From NCBI GenBank assembly GCA_009667805.1, contig CM019063.1:55102881-55166880 (forward strand): a DNA stretch of 64,000 bases. The letters run 5' to 3'. Shown piece by piece: positions 14,702-27,096 of the stretch (position 1 is its first letter; every line of letters starts with the position of its first letter). Both the position numbers and the translations under genes were made by a program. The DNA comes from Leptobrachium leishanense (taxonomy: Eukaryota; Chordata; Amphibia; Anura; Megophryidae). The notes beneath the pieces were generated by a model, which was not told the origin of the DNA, did no database searches, and worked only from the letters and a program-made list of their open reading frames with translations.

Positions 14702-16310
14702 CTAGCTTTTACCCGCGGCTTCGCTCGTGTGGATTTTCGGATTTGTTAAAATTGTTTTTTAAAAGACACTTGAGGTTTTTTGGTACAACCCCCCCCCCAC
14801 TTGGGATTTTTGGTAAAATTGTAAAACAGGTGTTTTTTTATTTTTCAAGAAGAATGTAAGTGCCGAATTTCACACCGTAACATCTTTGGTTTTTCAAATA
14901 TAGGTATACTGATAAAAGTATTCAACCATCCCTTTCCCCCACCCCCCTTAACTGGATTTTCGGAAAATGGTAAAACATGGGGTTTTTTTGCGCGAAGATT
15001 GTAAATATCAAATTTCACACCTGTAACATCATTGGTTTTTGAAATATAGGTATAGTGATAAAGGTATTCATCCCCTTTTTGCCCCCCCACTGGATTTTTG
15101 GAAAATGGTAAAATACATGTTGTTTTATTTTCAAGACAAATCTAAATACCAATTTTCACGTCTGTAACATCTTCTGTTTTTGAGATATAGGTATCCTGTT
15201 GAAAAGTATTCACCCCCTTTTTTCACCCCCCCACTTGGATTTTTGGTAAAATTGTAAAACAGGTGTTTTTTTTATTTTTACAAGAAGATTGTAAGTGCCA
15301 GATTTCACACCTGTAACATCTTTGGTTTTTGGAAATATAGGTATACTGATAAAAGTATTCAACGCCCCTTTTTTCCCCTCCCACTGGATTTTTGGAAAAT
15401 GGTAAAATAGGTGTTTTTTTGTTTCCCAGGACAAATCTAATTACCAGTTTTCACGTCTGTAACATCTTCTGTTTTTGAGATGTAGGTATCCTGTTTAAAA
15501 GTATTCACCCCCTTCTTTTACCTCCCCACTTGGATTTTTGGAAAATGGTAAAACATGTGTTTCTTTATTTTCAAAAGATTGTAATTACCAAACTTCACAC
15601 CTGTAACATCTTGGTTTTTGAACTATAGATATACTGATAAAAGTATTCAGACCCCTTTCCCTCGACTCCCCCCCCCCTTATTTGGATTTGTGGAAAATGG
15701 CAAAACACATGTTTGGTTTTTTTTCACAAAGATTGTAAATACCAAATTTCACACCTGTAACATCTATGGTTTTTGGAAATATAGGTATACTGATAAAAGT
15801 ATTCAATCCCTCCTTTTTGCCCCCTCCCACTGAATTTTTGGAAAATGGTAAAATAGGCGTTTTTTTGTTTCTCAAGACAAATCTAAATACCAATTTTCAC
15901 ATATGTAATAACTTCTGTTTTTGAGATATAGGTATCCTGATTAAAAGTATTCAGCCCCCCCTTTTTTCACCCCCCCACTTGGGATTTTTGGAAAATGTTA
16001 AAACAGCTGTTTTTATTTTTTCAAGAAAATTGTAAATACCAAATTTCCCGTCTGTAACATCTTTGGTTTTTGAAATATAGGTCTAATGATAAAAATATTC
16101 AGACCCCTTTCCCCCGACCCCCCCCCCCCAATTGATTTGTGGAAAATGGCAAAAAACATGTTTGGTTCTTTTCACGAAGATTGTAAATACCAAATTTACA
16201 CCTGTAACATCTTCAGTTTTTGAAATATAGGTATACTGATAAAAGTATTCAACTCCCCTTTCCCCCCAAAGAATTTTCAGAACATGGTAAAATACGTGTT
16301 GTTTTATTTT
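14702..16310 (-). mobile_element. Helitron-like element, 3' end identified on the minus strand
   Basis: Read on the minus strand the sequence ends GCGAAGCCGCGGGTAAAAG then CTAG, followed by T. That is a Helitron-type terminus: a short GC-rich hairpin-like segment, ~10 bp, CTAG, then insertion before T. Similar GAAGYCGCGGG...AGCTAGT ends are known from animal Helitron-like families (from memory, not searched). The 5' end (TC) was not located, so the boundary at 16310 is only where the internal array stops. Confidence 0.5.
14780..16310. repeat. Tandem array, ~147-bp unit, about 10 copies
   Basis: The word ACATCTTTGGTTTTTGAAAT (or ACATCTTCTGTTTTTGAGAT) recurs at ~14881, 15027, 15168, 15317, 15463, 15607, 15761, 15908, 16058 and 16208, giving spacings of 141-154 bp. 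Two unit types alternate irregularly, so the array may have grown by dimer steps. Each unit holds a long pyrimidine tract of C and T runs and the phrase GGTATACTGATAAAAGTATT. Short frames within units are not genes. Confidence 0.92.
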
Positions 16311-16921
16311 TCAAAAAGTAGAACGAAAAGACGTTCAGAGTATCGGCGCTATTTCATATAATAAACTGGTGATATATAATGCTGCTCACCTATTGGGTGT
16401 ACCTGTCACCTTACCAATATCTAACAGAGAAAAATATAAATGAATATATTTAAGGGAGCGCAGTACATATATTGATGGAAAATATAAGCAAGGATTGACT
16501 TAGCTTAAAATTAGTCAGCATAGGGTTGAACCTTCTTATTCGGAAATCTGATCATATAATATCATCATCCTATATGAAAAGAAATATAAATTGCGTAGCA
16601 CAGTATGACAGTTTGAAACACACTAAGTGGTGTAGATGGTCGCACTCACAAAGGTGGAGCCCCCAATGGCTCGTATCAATTCGCCTTTAGGTCTCTTATA
16701 GGAGGGGGACTTCGCCCATATGGGACCTTGAAGTTTTCCTGGGATAGAGGATAACCGAAGGTGGAGTCTTCAACGCCTCTTATCAGTTGGCCTTTAGATC
16801 TCTCATAGAGGGGAAACTTCGCCCATGTATAAATTTTTTCTTTTTGATGGCAGGATGTACCTCAAATGTAGAGGATAACGCTATAGTGCATTATCATTGA
16901 TACACAAATAGGGTATATAAA
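16311..16921. other. Unassigned, with an internal direct duplication
   Basis: Two related ~90-bp blocks lie at about 16650-16740 and 16755-16830. Both contain AAGGTGGAG, then TTGCCTTTAG-like text and ACTTCGCCCATRT. No coding signal seen. Confidence 0.6.
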
Positions 16922-17402
16922 AGTGAAAAACTCACGTGATTCAGAGCCTTCCAATATGATGGCTCTGTATATAAGGCATATGGACCTCTTATTTGGTCAG
17001 AGGGGGTCCTTCCTCCAGGATAGAGATAGATAGACTTCCAAAATGAAGAAAATTGAGCATAAAAATGAAAGAAAATTTAATAAGAATAAAATCCGAAAAA
17101 AACAGAATCCGAAATTATACAAAACCGAAAAACAAATAAATATGAAAGGAATAAATATGAAAAGAAAAAAAAGAAAAAAAAAATTTATTTGTTTTTCGGT
17201 TTTGTATAATTTCGGATTCTGTTTTTTTCGGATTTTATTCTTATTAAATTTTCTTTCATTTTTATGCTCAATTTTCTTCATTTTGGAAGTCTATCTATCT
17301 CTATCCTGGAGGAAGGACCCCCTCTGACCAAATAAGAGGTCCATATGCCTTATATACAGAGCCATCATATTGGAAGGCTCTGAATCACGTGAGTTTTTCA
17401 CT
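16922..17402. repeat. Perfect long inverted repeat, 219-bp arms, 43-bp spacer
   Basis: Positions i and 34324-i are complementary from 16922-17140 to 17184-17402; I see no mismatch. The spacer is purine-rich (AAAGAAAAAA type). Because of the symmetry the same 94-residue frame appears on both strands (16997-17281 minus, 17043-17327 plus), which argues against either being a gene. It could be a young foldback or an assembly or library artefact. Confidence 0.95.
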
Positions 17403-18082
17403 CCCTATCTCCCTATCTCCCAACTCCCTATCTCCCGATCCGTGGCAGTTAGGGGTTAAATTTTGATATGGTTGGATCGGCCAGAGCATGGCCGTTCCAA
17501 CGATACCAAACATGAAAGTTAAAAATTTTGTAAAAAAAAAAAAAAAGAAAAAGAAAAAAAATTAAAAAAAAAAAATTAAAAAAAAAAAAAATAAACACTT
17601 TTTTTTTTTTTTTTTGGTTTGTTAGTGTAGCAATATTGTTCCCATTTCAATTATAATGTGAACAATGATGCTGCACTAACGATTTTTGTATGCGGTGCGT
17701 TTGTTAAAAATAGTGTCATTTTCCCCAAAAAAAAATGTAACGAGACCCCATCTCTAATTTTTTTAACAAGCGCACCTCATACAAAATATAACCGCAATTG
17801 CTCGCATGTTAAAATGTGGAAAAAAACACTTTACACATTGTAAATTATTGAAAATACATATTTTATTGCATTTTTTGTTATAATATACAGACATGACATA
17901 ACGTATACATATAATAATGACATATTATGAATCTACCGAGTCTGACGGAAAGAACGATATATAATATGTCGGTGTCATATACTAAAATAAGCCTTAAAAA
18001 CACGTTTAAACATGATGCGCAAAACAGGTAAAAAATGACCTCAGCACAGGGGCGGGAAAAGCCTCAGCAGCAAAAGGGTTAA
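17403..18082 (-). mobile_element. Family H TTAA element, partial
   Basis: Family landmarks: GGCCAGAGCATGGCCGTTCC, GCAATATTGTTCCCATTTCA then ATTATAATGTGAACAATGAT, GAACGATATATAATATGTC, and the right end AGCAGCAAAAGGGTTAA (TTAA 18079-18082). The left side abuts the inverted repeat, so the left TTAA end is missing. Contains long A/T homopolymer runs at 17530-17615. Confidence 0.7.
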
Positions 18083-18106
18083 AAAACATTTAAGATATTT
18101 TTTTAC

Positions 18107-20150
18107 ATTTATTTATTTATTTATAAAGGATTTTACCAGGAAGGATACATTAAGATTTCTCTCGTTTTCAAGTATGTCCTGGGTTCAAGAACATGGTTAC
18201 AGAAATACAAAAGTAGTAAAATGCAAGGAATTAACACAAAACAAATATACAGATTAACAGAAAATAAATATGTAGGAAATATAGTCACTATGTTACATGT
18301 TTCCAGGTGCATTCTGTATATAGTCACTATGTTACATGTTTACAGGTGCATTCCTTATTGAGGTATGTTAATATGGAGCTCTTAAGGGACTTTAGACTGG
18401 GGGAAGATTTGATGGTGTCTGGGAGGTTATTCCATAATTGTGGTGCTCTGTAGGAAAATGAGGACCGAGCCACTTTCTTTTTGTATTGTGGTAGTGCAAG
18501 TAAGGTGCTTGTCCTGGATCGGAGGTTATAGGATGAGGGAACTGCTGAGGGAAGCAGCCTTTTCAGGTAGGGTGGTAGCCTCCCAGAAAAGCTCTTAAAC
18601 ACCAGGTTGGAAAGATGAAGGGTGCGTCTAGATTCCAGCGACGGCCAGTTTAGTTCTTTTAACATGTCACAATGGTGGGTCATGTAGTTACATTGTAGCA
18701 CAAACCGGCAGAATGAGTTATACAATGTAGTAAGTTTCTGAAGGTGTGCTTGCGGGGTGGCTGCATACACTACATCTCTGTATTCAATAGCCGGCATAAG
18801 CATTTTGTTCTACAATCTGCTTTCTTACCGCGGGGCTCAGACAGGATTTGTTTCTGTTCAGGGCACCTAGTTTGGGGTAAATTTTAGATGAGAGTTTTTC
18901 GATGTGGGGGCCAAAAGGATAGATTTGGGTCTAACCACATACCTAGATATTTGAGAGAAGTGACTGTGGTCAGCGCGCCATTTGATGTTGTCCTGACACA
19001 TAGATGGGGTGTTTGCAATTTGTGTAGTTTAGGTGCTGTTCCAAAGAGCATTGTAACAGTTTTGTCAGCATTTAGAAAAAGTTTGTTATCTTTGATCCAC
19101 TTTTCTACCTCTGTGAATTGGTCATGCAGCACGGCCTCCAGCTGCGGGAGATCTGGTTTGCTGGTATAGATTACAGTGTCGTCTGCGTACATCTGTACAG
19201 TTGAGGCTTGGCAGACATTGGGCAGATCATTTATGAATATTGCGAATAGCAGGGGGCCGAGTGTCGAGCCTTGGGGTACACCGCACTTGACTGGGAGGGG
19301 GAGGGAAGTGCTGTCAGAAATGGACACATATTGCGACCGATCAGACACATATGATTGAAACCAGGTTAGCGTGTAATCACCAATACCAGAGTTTTTAAGT
19401 TTTTGTAATAAGATGCCATGGTCTACCGTGTCAAAGGCCTTGGCAAAATCAAGGAAGAGGCTCCAGTTAGGTTTCATTGTTCCATGCCAGCCTGGATATC
19501 ATTGGAAACTTTTAAAAGGGCAGTTGTGGTTGAATGATTTGGACGGAAGCTGGATTGATCTGGGGATAAATAGTTCCAATACTGATAGTAATTGCGTAAT
19601 TGAGTGTAAACACAATTTTCCAGGATTTTTGACATTACAGGAAGCAATGATATTGGGCGGTAGTTGGATACCAAAGTATTGTCTCCACTTTTATGGATAG
19701 GTACCACTCTCGCAGTCTTCCAGAGTTTGGGTATATATCCAGTCACCAGCGATTCATTGATTAGGGTTGCGACAGGTTTTGCAATTGCCGGGGCGCTGAT
19801 TTTAAGCAGCATTGCTGGGATTTGGTCAGGTCCTGGCTGGTGTTTCATTTTTTGGTTACAGAGAAGTTTAGTAATGGCACTGACAGGCACCAGTCTAAAA
19901 CTGAATTTCTCTTTTGATACAAGGTTTTTGCACAGTTGGAAGGATCTGACTTGTGTGCTGCCTTTGTGAATGTGTTTCAATTGCTAGCTTAGCAATCAGG
20001 GTGTTGGCGCATCCAACAAAATAGTTATTAAAGGCATTTGCTACATCTAGGGGGTGTTGCAGGGTTTGGTTGTTTACTTTGACAGCAGCTGGTTGGGAGT
20101 GGACAGGGGGCGATTGTATGTTATTTATGATTTCTCGGGTTTGATATGTT
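18107..20150 (-). pseudogene. Degenerate CR1/L2-type LINE ORF2 (reverse transcriptase)
   Basis: Minus-strand fragments give most of a non-LTR reverse transcriptase. 19474-19980 carries GPDQIPAMLLK, VPIHKSGD and NYRPISLLP; before it, to ~20150, comes the linker with ANAFNNYFVG. 18884-19477 has FLDFAKAFDTVDHGIL, GVPQGSTLGPLLFAIFINDL and the catalytic YADD. 18327-18803 is the C-terminal part (LWNNLPDTIKSSPSLKSLK). The frame is broken by a stop and an indel near 19470, and again between 18803 and 18884. The endonuclease domain is missing (5' truncation). The 3' end has (AAAT)n on the minus strand near 18107-18125, a common LINE tail. Dead copy. Confidence 0.9.
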
Positions 20151-20204
20151 ATTGTTTAGATTTTCATTGAAGTATTAGGCTTTGGCCATTTTTGTTTGCT
20201 TTGT

Positions 20205-20489
20205 GCATGTATTCCGCCATTGAAACCTAATGAATTCACCTGTTTAAACCTGTTGAATTGAAACACCGAAAAGCAGGACATTTGGCCAGAATTTCGAAGC
20301 AGTTCGGCGACACGATAGTCTTCTATGGGACAATTTTGGTGATGCTGAATCATGGCGAACTGCACCGTATTTCACTGCCACTTTGCCTGTATTTGGAGAA
20401 TAAACGAATTGACCCAAAATTGCACTGAACAGTGAAATTCACCGTTCGGTGCAATTCAGGACGAATTCAGAGGTTAGTGAATAAGCCCT
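20205..20489 (-). mobile_element. Family F fragment (end only)
   Basis: Reverse-oriented F text: GAATTCACCTGTTTAAACCT, ACACCGAAAAGCAGGACATT, ending GTGAATAAGCCCTTA. It lies back to back with the next F copy. Confidence 0.55.
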
Positions 20490-20491
20490 TA

Positions 20492-21198
20492 CAGGGTTAT
20501 TCAGAGAGCCGATCTGGCCCCAAAATTGCACCGAACAGTGAATTTCCCTGTACGGTGCACTTTCATGGCCATTCGGCTATTCAGAAAGCAGGAGTTCACC
20601 AAATTTTGGCGCATTGCCTGCGAAATACGGTGCCTGTTCGATGGCATTAAAATCCCCCATAGAGAAGCAATGGTTAATCTATTCAGAGACACCGAACAGC
20701 AGAGAAATGTCAGTGAAATGCCATGCTGTTCGGTGGTTTCATTCGGCAGGTTTAATCAGGCGAATCCCATAGGCTTCAATGTTTAAAATTATTCCCGCCT
20801 TATCAAATATCTATTAAACCATTTATTTTTTTAATCTGCAGCAAAAAGTCTCTTAATGTACTTCAGGATTTTTTAGACATTTTTCGGGATTTGTTCACCA
20901 ACATCTTTTTTTCAGATTTTTCTAAATAGAGTTTTTTTTTTCTGTAACAGACCTTTTTATTATTATTCAAAGGACCTTATATGTTAATTCCAGTTATTTT
21001 CATCCAGTAGTTTTTTTGAAAACAGCGGTTGAAATTGTTTGAGTCTCGATCTTTTTTTTTTTTTTTTTTTACCACGCTTGTCGGCTTTTTCCGGTGGCTG
21101 GTCGGCTCTGTGTTTGACGGTTCAGCGGCTTTTTCGGTGGATTTGCGGCGACTTATCGGATCAGTGACATTTCGGTGCTCTCTTCGGTGCCCCTTTAG
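20492..21198 (+). mobile_element. Family F element
   Basis: Begins CAGGGTTATTCAGAGAG after TA (20490-20491). Carries GCACCGAACAGTGAATTTCC, GAAGCAATGGTTAATCTATT, the CTGCAGCAAAAA tract and CpG-rich CGGCTTTTTC at its right, ending near GGTGCCCCTTTA. The right inverted end is weak. No coding. Confidence 0.7.
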
Positions 21199-22084
21199 AA
21201 GGTTTTCATTGGTTGCTGGTGATTTGCTGTTTGCTTATCATTTGTGCTTGTGCTGGTAGTAGTTGTCTCCAGCTCGTTCTCCTCTGATAATGAATGAGTT
21301 CGCCCAGTTTCAGACTATTCTATTTTCATGCGTTCTATATCTTTTATGAATTAGTTATTGTGTGATTCCTTGGAGTCTTCTCTTCCAGCGCTTGATGTAC
21401 TGTCTTATTTCTTTTAAGTGCAGAGTATAAAATAATTGGTTCCGTTAGCTTTTAAATGGATATTTTGTACAGAATCTGTGTCGGATGACTGGATCTTGGT
21501 GTATTTAAATATTTGTTATATTTTTTTTATATTTGCATTAGGTAACTAATGATCTATTAGTCTGTTTCGGTTAATACGGTTCGTTTGCAATTCAAGGAGC
21601 TCAATTAATTTTGAGCTAATACACAGTCAGTTCTTTCTGTTAAATAAACCTTCTAATTTGCCTGAAATGTTATATATTGTCAGTAAAGTTTAAACTCCAG
21701 TTGAAAGCAAATTACATTGCAATTATTCCTAATTTATTTTATTTTATATTAACCTAAAGGATCTGCTTTGTAACTTCAGTGCTACAGATTGTGCAATGTC
21801 CCCTACAGCTTTTATGGAACCAAACTCTGGCTTCATCCCCATAATGAAAATATGTGACTAAAAACAATTTATAAGCCCCTTTTATACAGACCTCAAAAAC
21901 TCACTGGTCCATTCACCCGGCGTGAGTGATAATTAACCCGTGGCGAATTTTGACCTGAAGCTCAGTACGATCTGTTCTATGTGGAAATCTCCATATGCAA
22001 TACCCAGCTTGGCCACAGTGGCGCTATTCTGCAGCTCTGATTTAAAGAGGAAGCACAAAGCTTTGTTGTGTAAAACAGAGAGGA
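21199..22084. other. Unassigned AT-rich sequence
   Basis: No recognisable element, tandem repeat or coding frame. Confidence 0.45.
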
Positions 22085-22390
22085 CAGCAACAGGGGAGCA
22101 GGGACAGGCTGAGAGGAAAGAGAGAGCTTTAGGGGAGCAGGGACAGGCTGAGAGGAAAGAGAGAACTTTAGGGGAGCAGGAACAGGCTAAGGTGGAATAG
22201 AAATGTTTAGGGGAGCAGGAACAGACTGAGGGGGAATAGATGTACAGGGGAGCAGGGACAGGCTGCGGGGGAAGAGAGAGCTTTAGGGGAGCAGGAACAG
22301 GCTAAGGTGGAATAGAAATGTCTAGGGGAGCAGGAACAGACTGAGGGGGAATAGAGGTATATGGGAGCAGGAACAGCCATAGGGGAAATA
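22085..22390. repeat. Minisatellite, ~36-45 bp purine-rich unit
   Basis: GGGGAGCAGGGACAGGCTGA and variants recur seven to eight times, followed by GGAAAGAGAGAGCTTTA or GGAATAGAAATGT. The strand is almost all purine plus occasional C/T. Confidence 0.85.
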
Positions 22391-23015
22391 GACAGGTTTT
22401 AAGAGTGATGGGACAGTGTTGAGACAGCACTCTAACAATATTAGCTGCATGATAGGATTAGAGTTATAGGATTAACCTTTGTATAGAGTAAACATGATTC
22501 TGGAACTATGTTATATCTTAACCCAATTTACCTGTATGACAGGATATAACAACCACTACCCTACCAGAGATATTTGGAAGATAAAGATAAACAAAGTTGG
22601 GCAATCTATTCTGAGTGATTATCGCCACAGGCCATAAACTGCAAGAGAAACATGTTTTTCTTGACCCTAAAGAATGTGGTTGTTGGGCTGGGGACAAGAT
22701 CTGCCTTGTAGATTACTTGAGTGGGAGACCATGCGAGGGGCGGGGGAGGGAGATGAATAATGAATTGTGTCCTGTGACCTCATGTAACCATAGACACTTG
22801 TATAACGTCTGTTTCTATTAAAACTGTGTTATGTTGTCATTCGATACTCAGGTTGTGGAGTTAATCCCACCGGTCAATAAAGAACTTGCTTCCTGCACAA
22901 GTGCTCGTGTCTGCCATTATTCAGTGACAGAATTCCCATTACAGTGTTAGGAGAGTGATCTAAGGATGCAGAGACACTAATGGCACAGGAACAATTATAA
23001 AGGCCAGAGATTTAC
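22391..23015. other. Unassigned sequence
   Basis: A 30-bp stretch near 22712 (GATTACTTGAGTGGGAGACC) recalls the 3' half of 5S rRNA, but nothing else aligns. No element ends seen. Confidence 0.4.
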
Positions 23016-24315
23016 GGTAACTCTGTCCCTAAAAATAGACCTAACACTGGCCCTAAAAATTACCCTAGCCCTCAAAATAGACCTACCCCAATATTAAAAT
23101 TGTCCTAACCCTAACCCCAAAAATAAGCCTAACCATAAGCTTAAAAATCAATTTAACCCTATCCCTGAAACTAGACCTAACCCTAATTCTAAACATAATC
23201 TAACACCAAAATTACCCCAACCGTAAAATAAACTTAAACCTAGCCCTAAAAGTAGACCTACCATAATATTTAAATTGCCGTAACCCTAAACTTAAAATGA
23301 ACTTAACCCTATCTGTAAAGTAGACCTAACCTTAATATTAAAATGACCCTAACTGTAAAAATAACTCTAACCCTAAGATTAAAAATAAATCTATCCCTAT
23401 CCCTTAAACTAGACCTATGCCTAACAAAAAAATTACCCTAACTCTAAACATAAGCACTAAAAATTACCGCAACTCTAAAATAGACTTAAACCTAGCCTTA
23501 AAAATAGACCTACCCTAATATTAAAATTGCCCTAGCCGCAAACTTAAAATTAAATTAATCCTATCCGTAAAGTAGACCTAACCCTAATATTGATATTACC
23601 CTAACCGTAAAATTAACCCTAACCCTAAAAATAGCCCCAACCCTAAGCTTAAAAATAAATGTAACCCTATCCTTGAAACTAGATCTAATTCTAACTCTAA
23701 ACATACTCTAACACCAAAAATGACCCCAACTCTATAATAAACTTAAGCCTAGCCCTAAAAATAGACCTACCTTAATATTAAAATTGCCGTAAGTGTAAAA
23801 ATAACTCTAAACCTATGCTTAAAAATTAATCTAACCCTATCCCTGAAACTAGACCTAACCCTAACAAAAAATTACCCTACCTTTACACACAATCTAACAC
23901 CAAAAATTACCCTAAACCTCAAAATAAGCTTAATCGTAAAATTTAACCAAACCCTATCCCTGCAAATAGACCAAACCATAATCCTAAAAATGACCCTAAC
24001 TCTAAAATAAACTTAGGTCTAATTTTAGGGATAGCCTTACCTGAAAAAAATAAAATTGGCATAACTGTAAAAATATCTCTAACCCTAAAAATAGCCCTAA
24101 CCCTAAGCTTAAAAATAAATCTAACCCTATCCCTGAAAGTAGACCTAACCCTAACTATAAACATAATCTAACCCCAAAAATTAAACCAACTCTAAAATAA
24201 ACTTAAGCCTAGCCCTAAATATAGACCTACCTTAATATTAAAATTGCTGTAAGTGTAAAACTAACTCTAACCCTAAGCTTAAAAATGAATCTATCCCTAT
24301 CCCTGAGGCTGAAAC
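23016..24315 (-). repeat. Degenerate telomere-like CCCTAA repeats
   Basis: CCCTAA and close variants occur throughout, separated by AAAATTA or AAAATAGACC-type spacers. It is not a clean hexamer array; it looks like a ~20-50 bp derived unit that kept telomere-like words. Interrupted by hAT-B and resumes at 27563. Confidence 0.75.
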
Positions 24316-24749
24316 TAGGGATGAGCCGAACACCCCGAGTTCGGTTCGCATTCGAACTCAAACTTTTCAAAAGTTCGAATTCGAACTCGAACTCAATACA
24401 AGTCAATGGGACTCAAAATTCGATTTTTAGAGTGCCCTCCAAGAGGGCATATATGCTAGATATTTGCCATAAAAGGTGTATGGGGGTCCGGGTAGTGCCC
24501 TGAGGGACAGGAAACAGGGACAAAAAGTTTTTAAAAAAAGTTTTTAAAGGGACAGTGAGTTTTCCATGAAATAAGGGTTAAAAATAAAACGAAAAATTCC
24601 TTCATATATCGTGCCTAGGAGGTCCCCATAACCTGCCCGTGAAGTGGCGGATTTCTAGGATGTATAGAAACATTTAAAAACAATGTCTGGGTCCGGGTAG
24701 CGCCCTGGGGGACAGGAAACAAGGACAAACAGTTTAAAAAAAGACGTTT

Positions 24750-27096
24750 TTAACCCCTTCACTGCTGACGACGTGTGGGACACGTCCTCAGTTACTCCCG
24801 CTGTATGCTGAGGAGGACGTGTCATCAGCTTTGCGGGACCCCCGGCGGAGATACTCACCTCTCTGTCTGGGGTCCCGTGGCGTTCTGACTTCAGCGTCCT
24901 CAGACGCTGAAGTCAAGCTCCTCCCGACGTAAATGTCATCATCGCGCCATGCGCGATGTCATTTCCAGGCGACCCCCCGGCAATGCTGGGAGATCGCCTG
25001 GAAGGGAGGGGGGATCCGTTCGGGAGAGTCTCCCCTTTTAAGCGGTGCCTGGCTTTAACCCTTTAGGCACCGGGTCGCACTTCGGCGCTTTGAGGCGCCG
25101 AAGTGCGGCCTAGCTCTGGTGGGGGTCGCCATCTTAGATGGTGGCTCCACCCCAGGTCCCCCCTCACTGCCTGACGTCCTCACGCATAGCGTGAGGACGT
25201 CAGATAGCCGGGGAACCCCTAGCTTCCCGGAATCTCCTGGTGGATATAGGGGGTTCATTCAAGGGTTCACAGAGATGCTGTGAGGTTGTGTATAGAGATG
25301 CTGTGAGGCTGTGTATAGAGATGCTGTGAGGTTGTGTATAGAGATGCTCTGAGGCTGTGTATAGAGATGCTGTGAGGCTGTGTATAGAGATGCTGTGAGG
25401 CTGTGTATAGAGATGCTGTGAGGTTGTGTATAGAGATGCTGATGGGGTTGTGTATAGAGATGCTGTGAGTTGTGTATAGAGATGCTGTGAGGTTGTGTAT
25501 AGAGATGCTGTGAGGCTGTGTATAGAGATGCTGTGAGGTTGTATATAGAGATGCTGTGAGGTTGTGTATAGAGATGCTCTGAGGCTGTGTATAGAGATGC
25601 TGATGGGGCTGTGTATAGAGATGCTGTGAGGTTGTGTATAGAGATGCTGATGGGGTTGTGTATAGAGATGCTGTGAGTTGTGTATAGAGATGCTGTGAGG
25701 TTGTGTATAGAGATGCTGTGAGGCTGTGTATAGAGATGCTCTGAGGCTGTGTATAGAGATGCTGATGGGGCTGTGTATAGAGATGCTGTGAGGTTGTGTA
25801 TAGAGATGCTGTGAGGTTGTGTATAGAGATGCTGTGTATAGAGATGCTGTGAGGTTGTGTATAGAGATGCTGTGAGGTTGTGTATAGAGATGCTGATGGG
25901 GTTGTGTATAGATATGCTATGAGGCTGTGTATAGAGATGCTGATGGGGTTGTGTATACAGATGCTGTGAGGTTGTGTATAGAGATGCTGTGAGGTTGTGT
26001 ATAAAAATGCTGTGAGGCTGTGTTTAGAGATGCTGATGGGGTTGTGTATAGAGATGCTGTGTATAGAGATGCTGATGGGGCTGTGTATAGAGATGCTGTG
26101 AGGTTGTGTATAGAGATGCTGTGAGGTTGTGTATAGAGATGCTGTGAGGCTGTGTATAGAGATGCTGATGGGGCTGTGTATAGAGATGCTGTGTGGCTGT
26201 GTATAGAGATGCTGTGAGGCTGTGTATAGAGATGCTGATGGGGCTGTGTATAGAGATGCTGTGAGGTTGTGTAAAGAGATGCAGTGAGGCTGTGTATAGA
26301 GATGCTGATGGGGCTGTGTATAGAGATGCCTTGCGGTGCCAAAGTGCGGCCTAGCTCATGTGGGGGCCGCCATCTTGGATGGCGGCTCCACCCCCGGGTC
26401 CCCCCTCACTGCCTGACGTCCTCACTCATAGCGTGATGACGTCAGATTGCCGGGGAACCCCTAGCTGCCCGGAATCCCCTGGTGGAGATAGGGGGTTCAC
26501 TTGAACCCCGATATCTCCAGAACCATGGCAGATAGGGGGTCATGGAGGGTGTCAATCGAAAGGCCTGAGGATGGCCAACATGACCAGGTATAAAGTAAAA
26601 AAAATAAAAAAAACATGTATTTTGTTTTGTGTGTTATTTTTATTTAATGCAGCAATATTGTTCCCATTTCAATTATAATGTGAACAATGATGCTGCACTA
26701 ATGATTTTTTTCTATGGGTTGCGTTTGCTAAAAATCACGTAATTCTCCCCCCAAAATGTAACAAGTCCCCATTTCTAATTTTTGTACAAGCGCACCCAAT
26801 AGAAAACATAACCGCAAACGCTCATGTGCTAAAATGTGAAAAAAAACACTTTACACACTGCAGATGATTAAAAATTCAATTTGTATTGCATTCTTTGTCA
26901 TAATATACAGGCAGGACATGATGTATACATATAAAAATGATATATTATGAATCTGCGGAGTCTGCCGGAAAGAACGATATCTAATATGTCTGGGTCATTT
27001 AAAAAATGTTGCTTCAAATCGCGTTTAAACATGATGAGCGAAAGCGATAAAAATGAGCTGAGCACACAGCAGTGAAATGCAAGGTTAAGGGGTTAA
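24750..27096. mobile_element. Family H TTAA element carrying a minisatellite
   Basis: Bounded by TTAACCCCTTCACTGCTGA (TTAA 24750-24753) and AAGGGGTTAA (TTAA 27093-27096). Contains GGACGTGT repeats, the landmark GCAATATTGTTCCCATTTCA then ATTATAATGTGAACAATGAT near 26650, and GAACGATATCTAATATGTCT near 26970. The 23-bp array at 25264-26332 lies between two copies of a TGCCTGACGTCCTCAC-containing segment, so the array sits inside a duplicated region. Confidence 0.72.
25264..26332. repeat. 23-bp minisatellite, ~46 units
   Basis: Unit GAGATGCTGTGAGGTTGTG + TATA (23 bp) with a 24-bp variant GAGATGCTGATGGGGTTGTG + TATA. The two variants are interleaved in blocks that recur, indicating duplication of multi-unit segments. 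A 141-codon minus-strand frame across it is a by-product. Confidence 0.95.

Noticed and set aside
16997..17327. Two identical 94-residue proteins on opposite strands
   Set aside because: They are mirror images produced by the perfect inverted repeat, rich in Lys/Asn or Phe/Leu from A/T runs.
22640..22770. 5S rRNA-like stretch
   Set aside because: Only ~25-30 bp around GATTACTTGAGTGGGAGACC resemble 5S; box A and the 5' half are absent.
25917..26342. 141-codon minus-strand frame with SISIHS-type repeats
   Set aside because: By-product of the 23/24-bp minisatellite.
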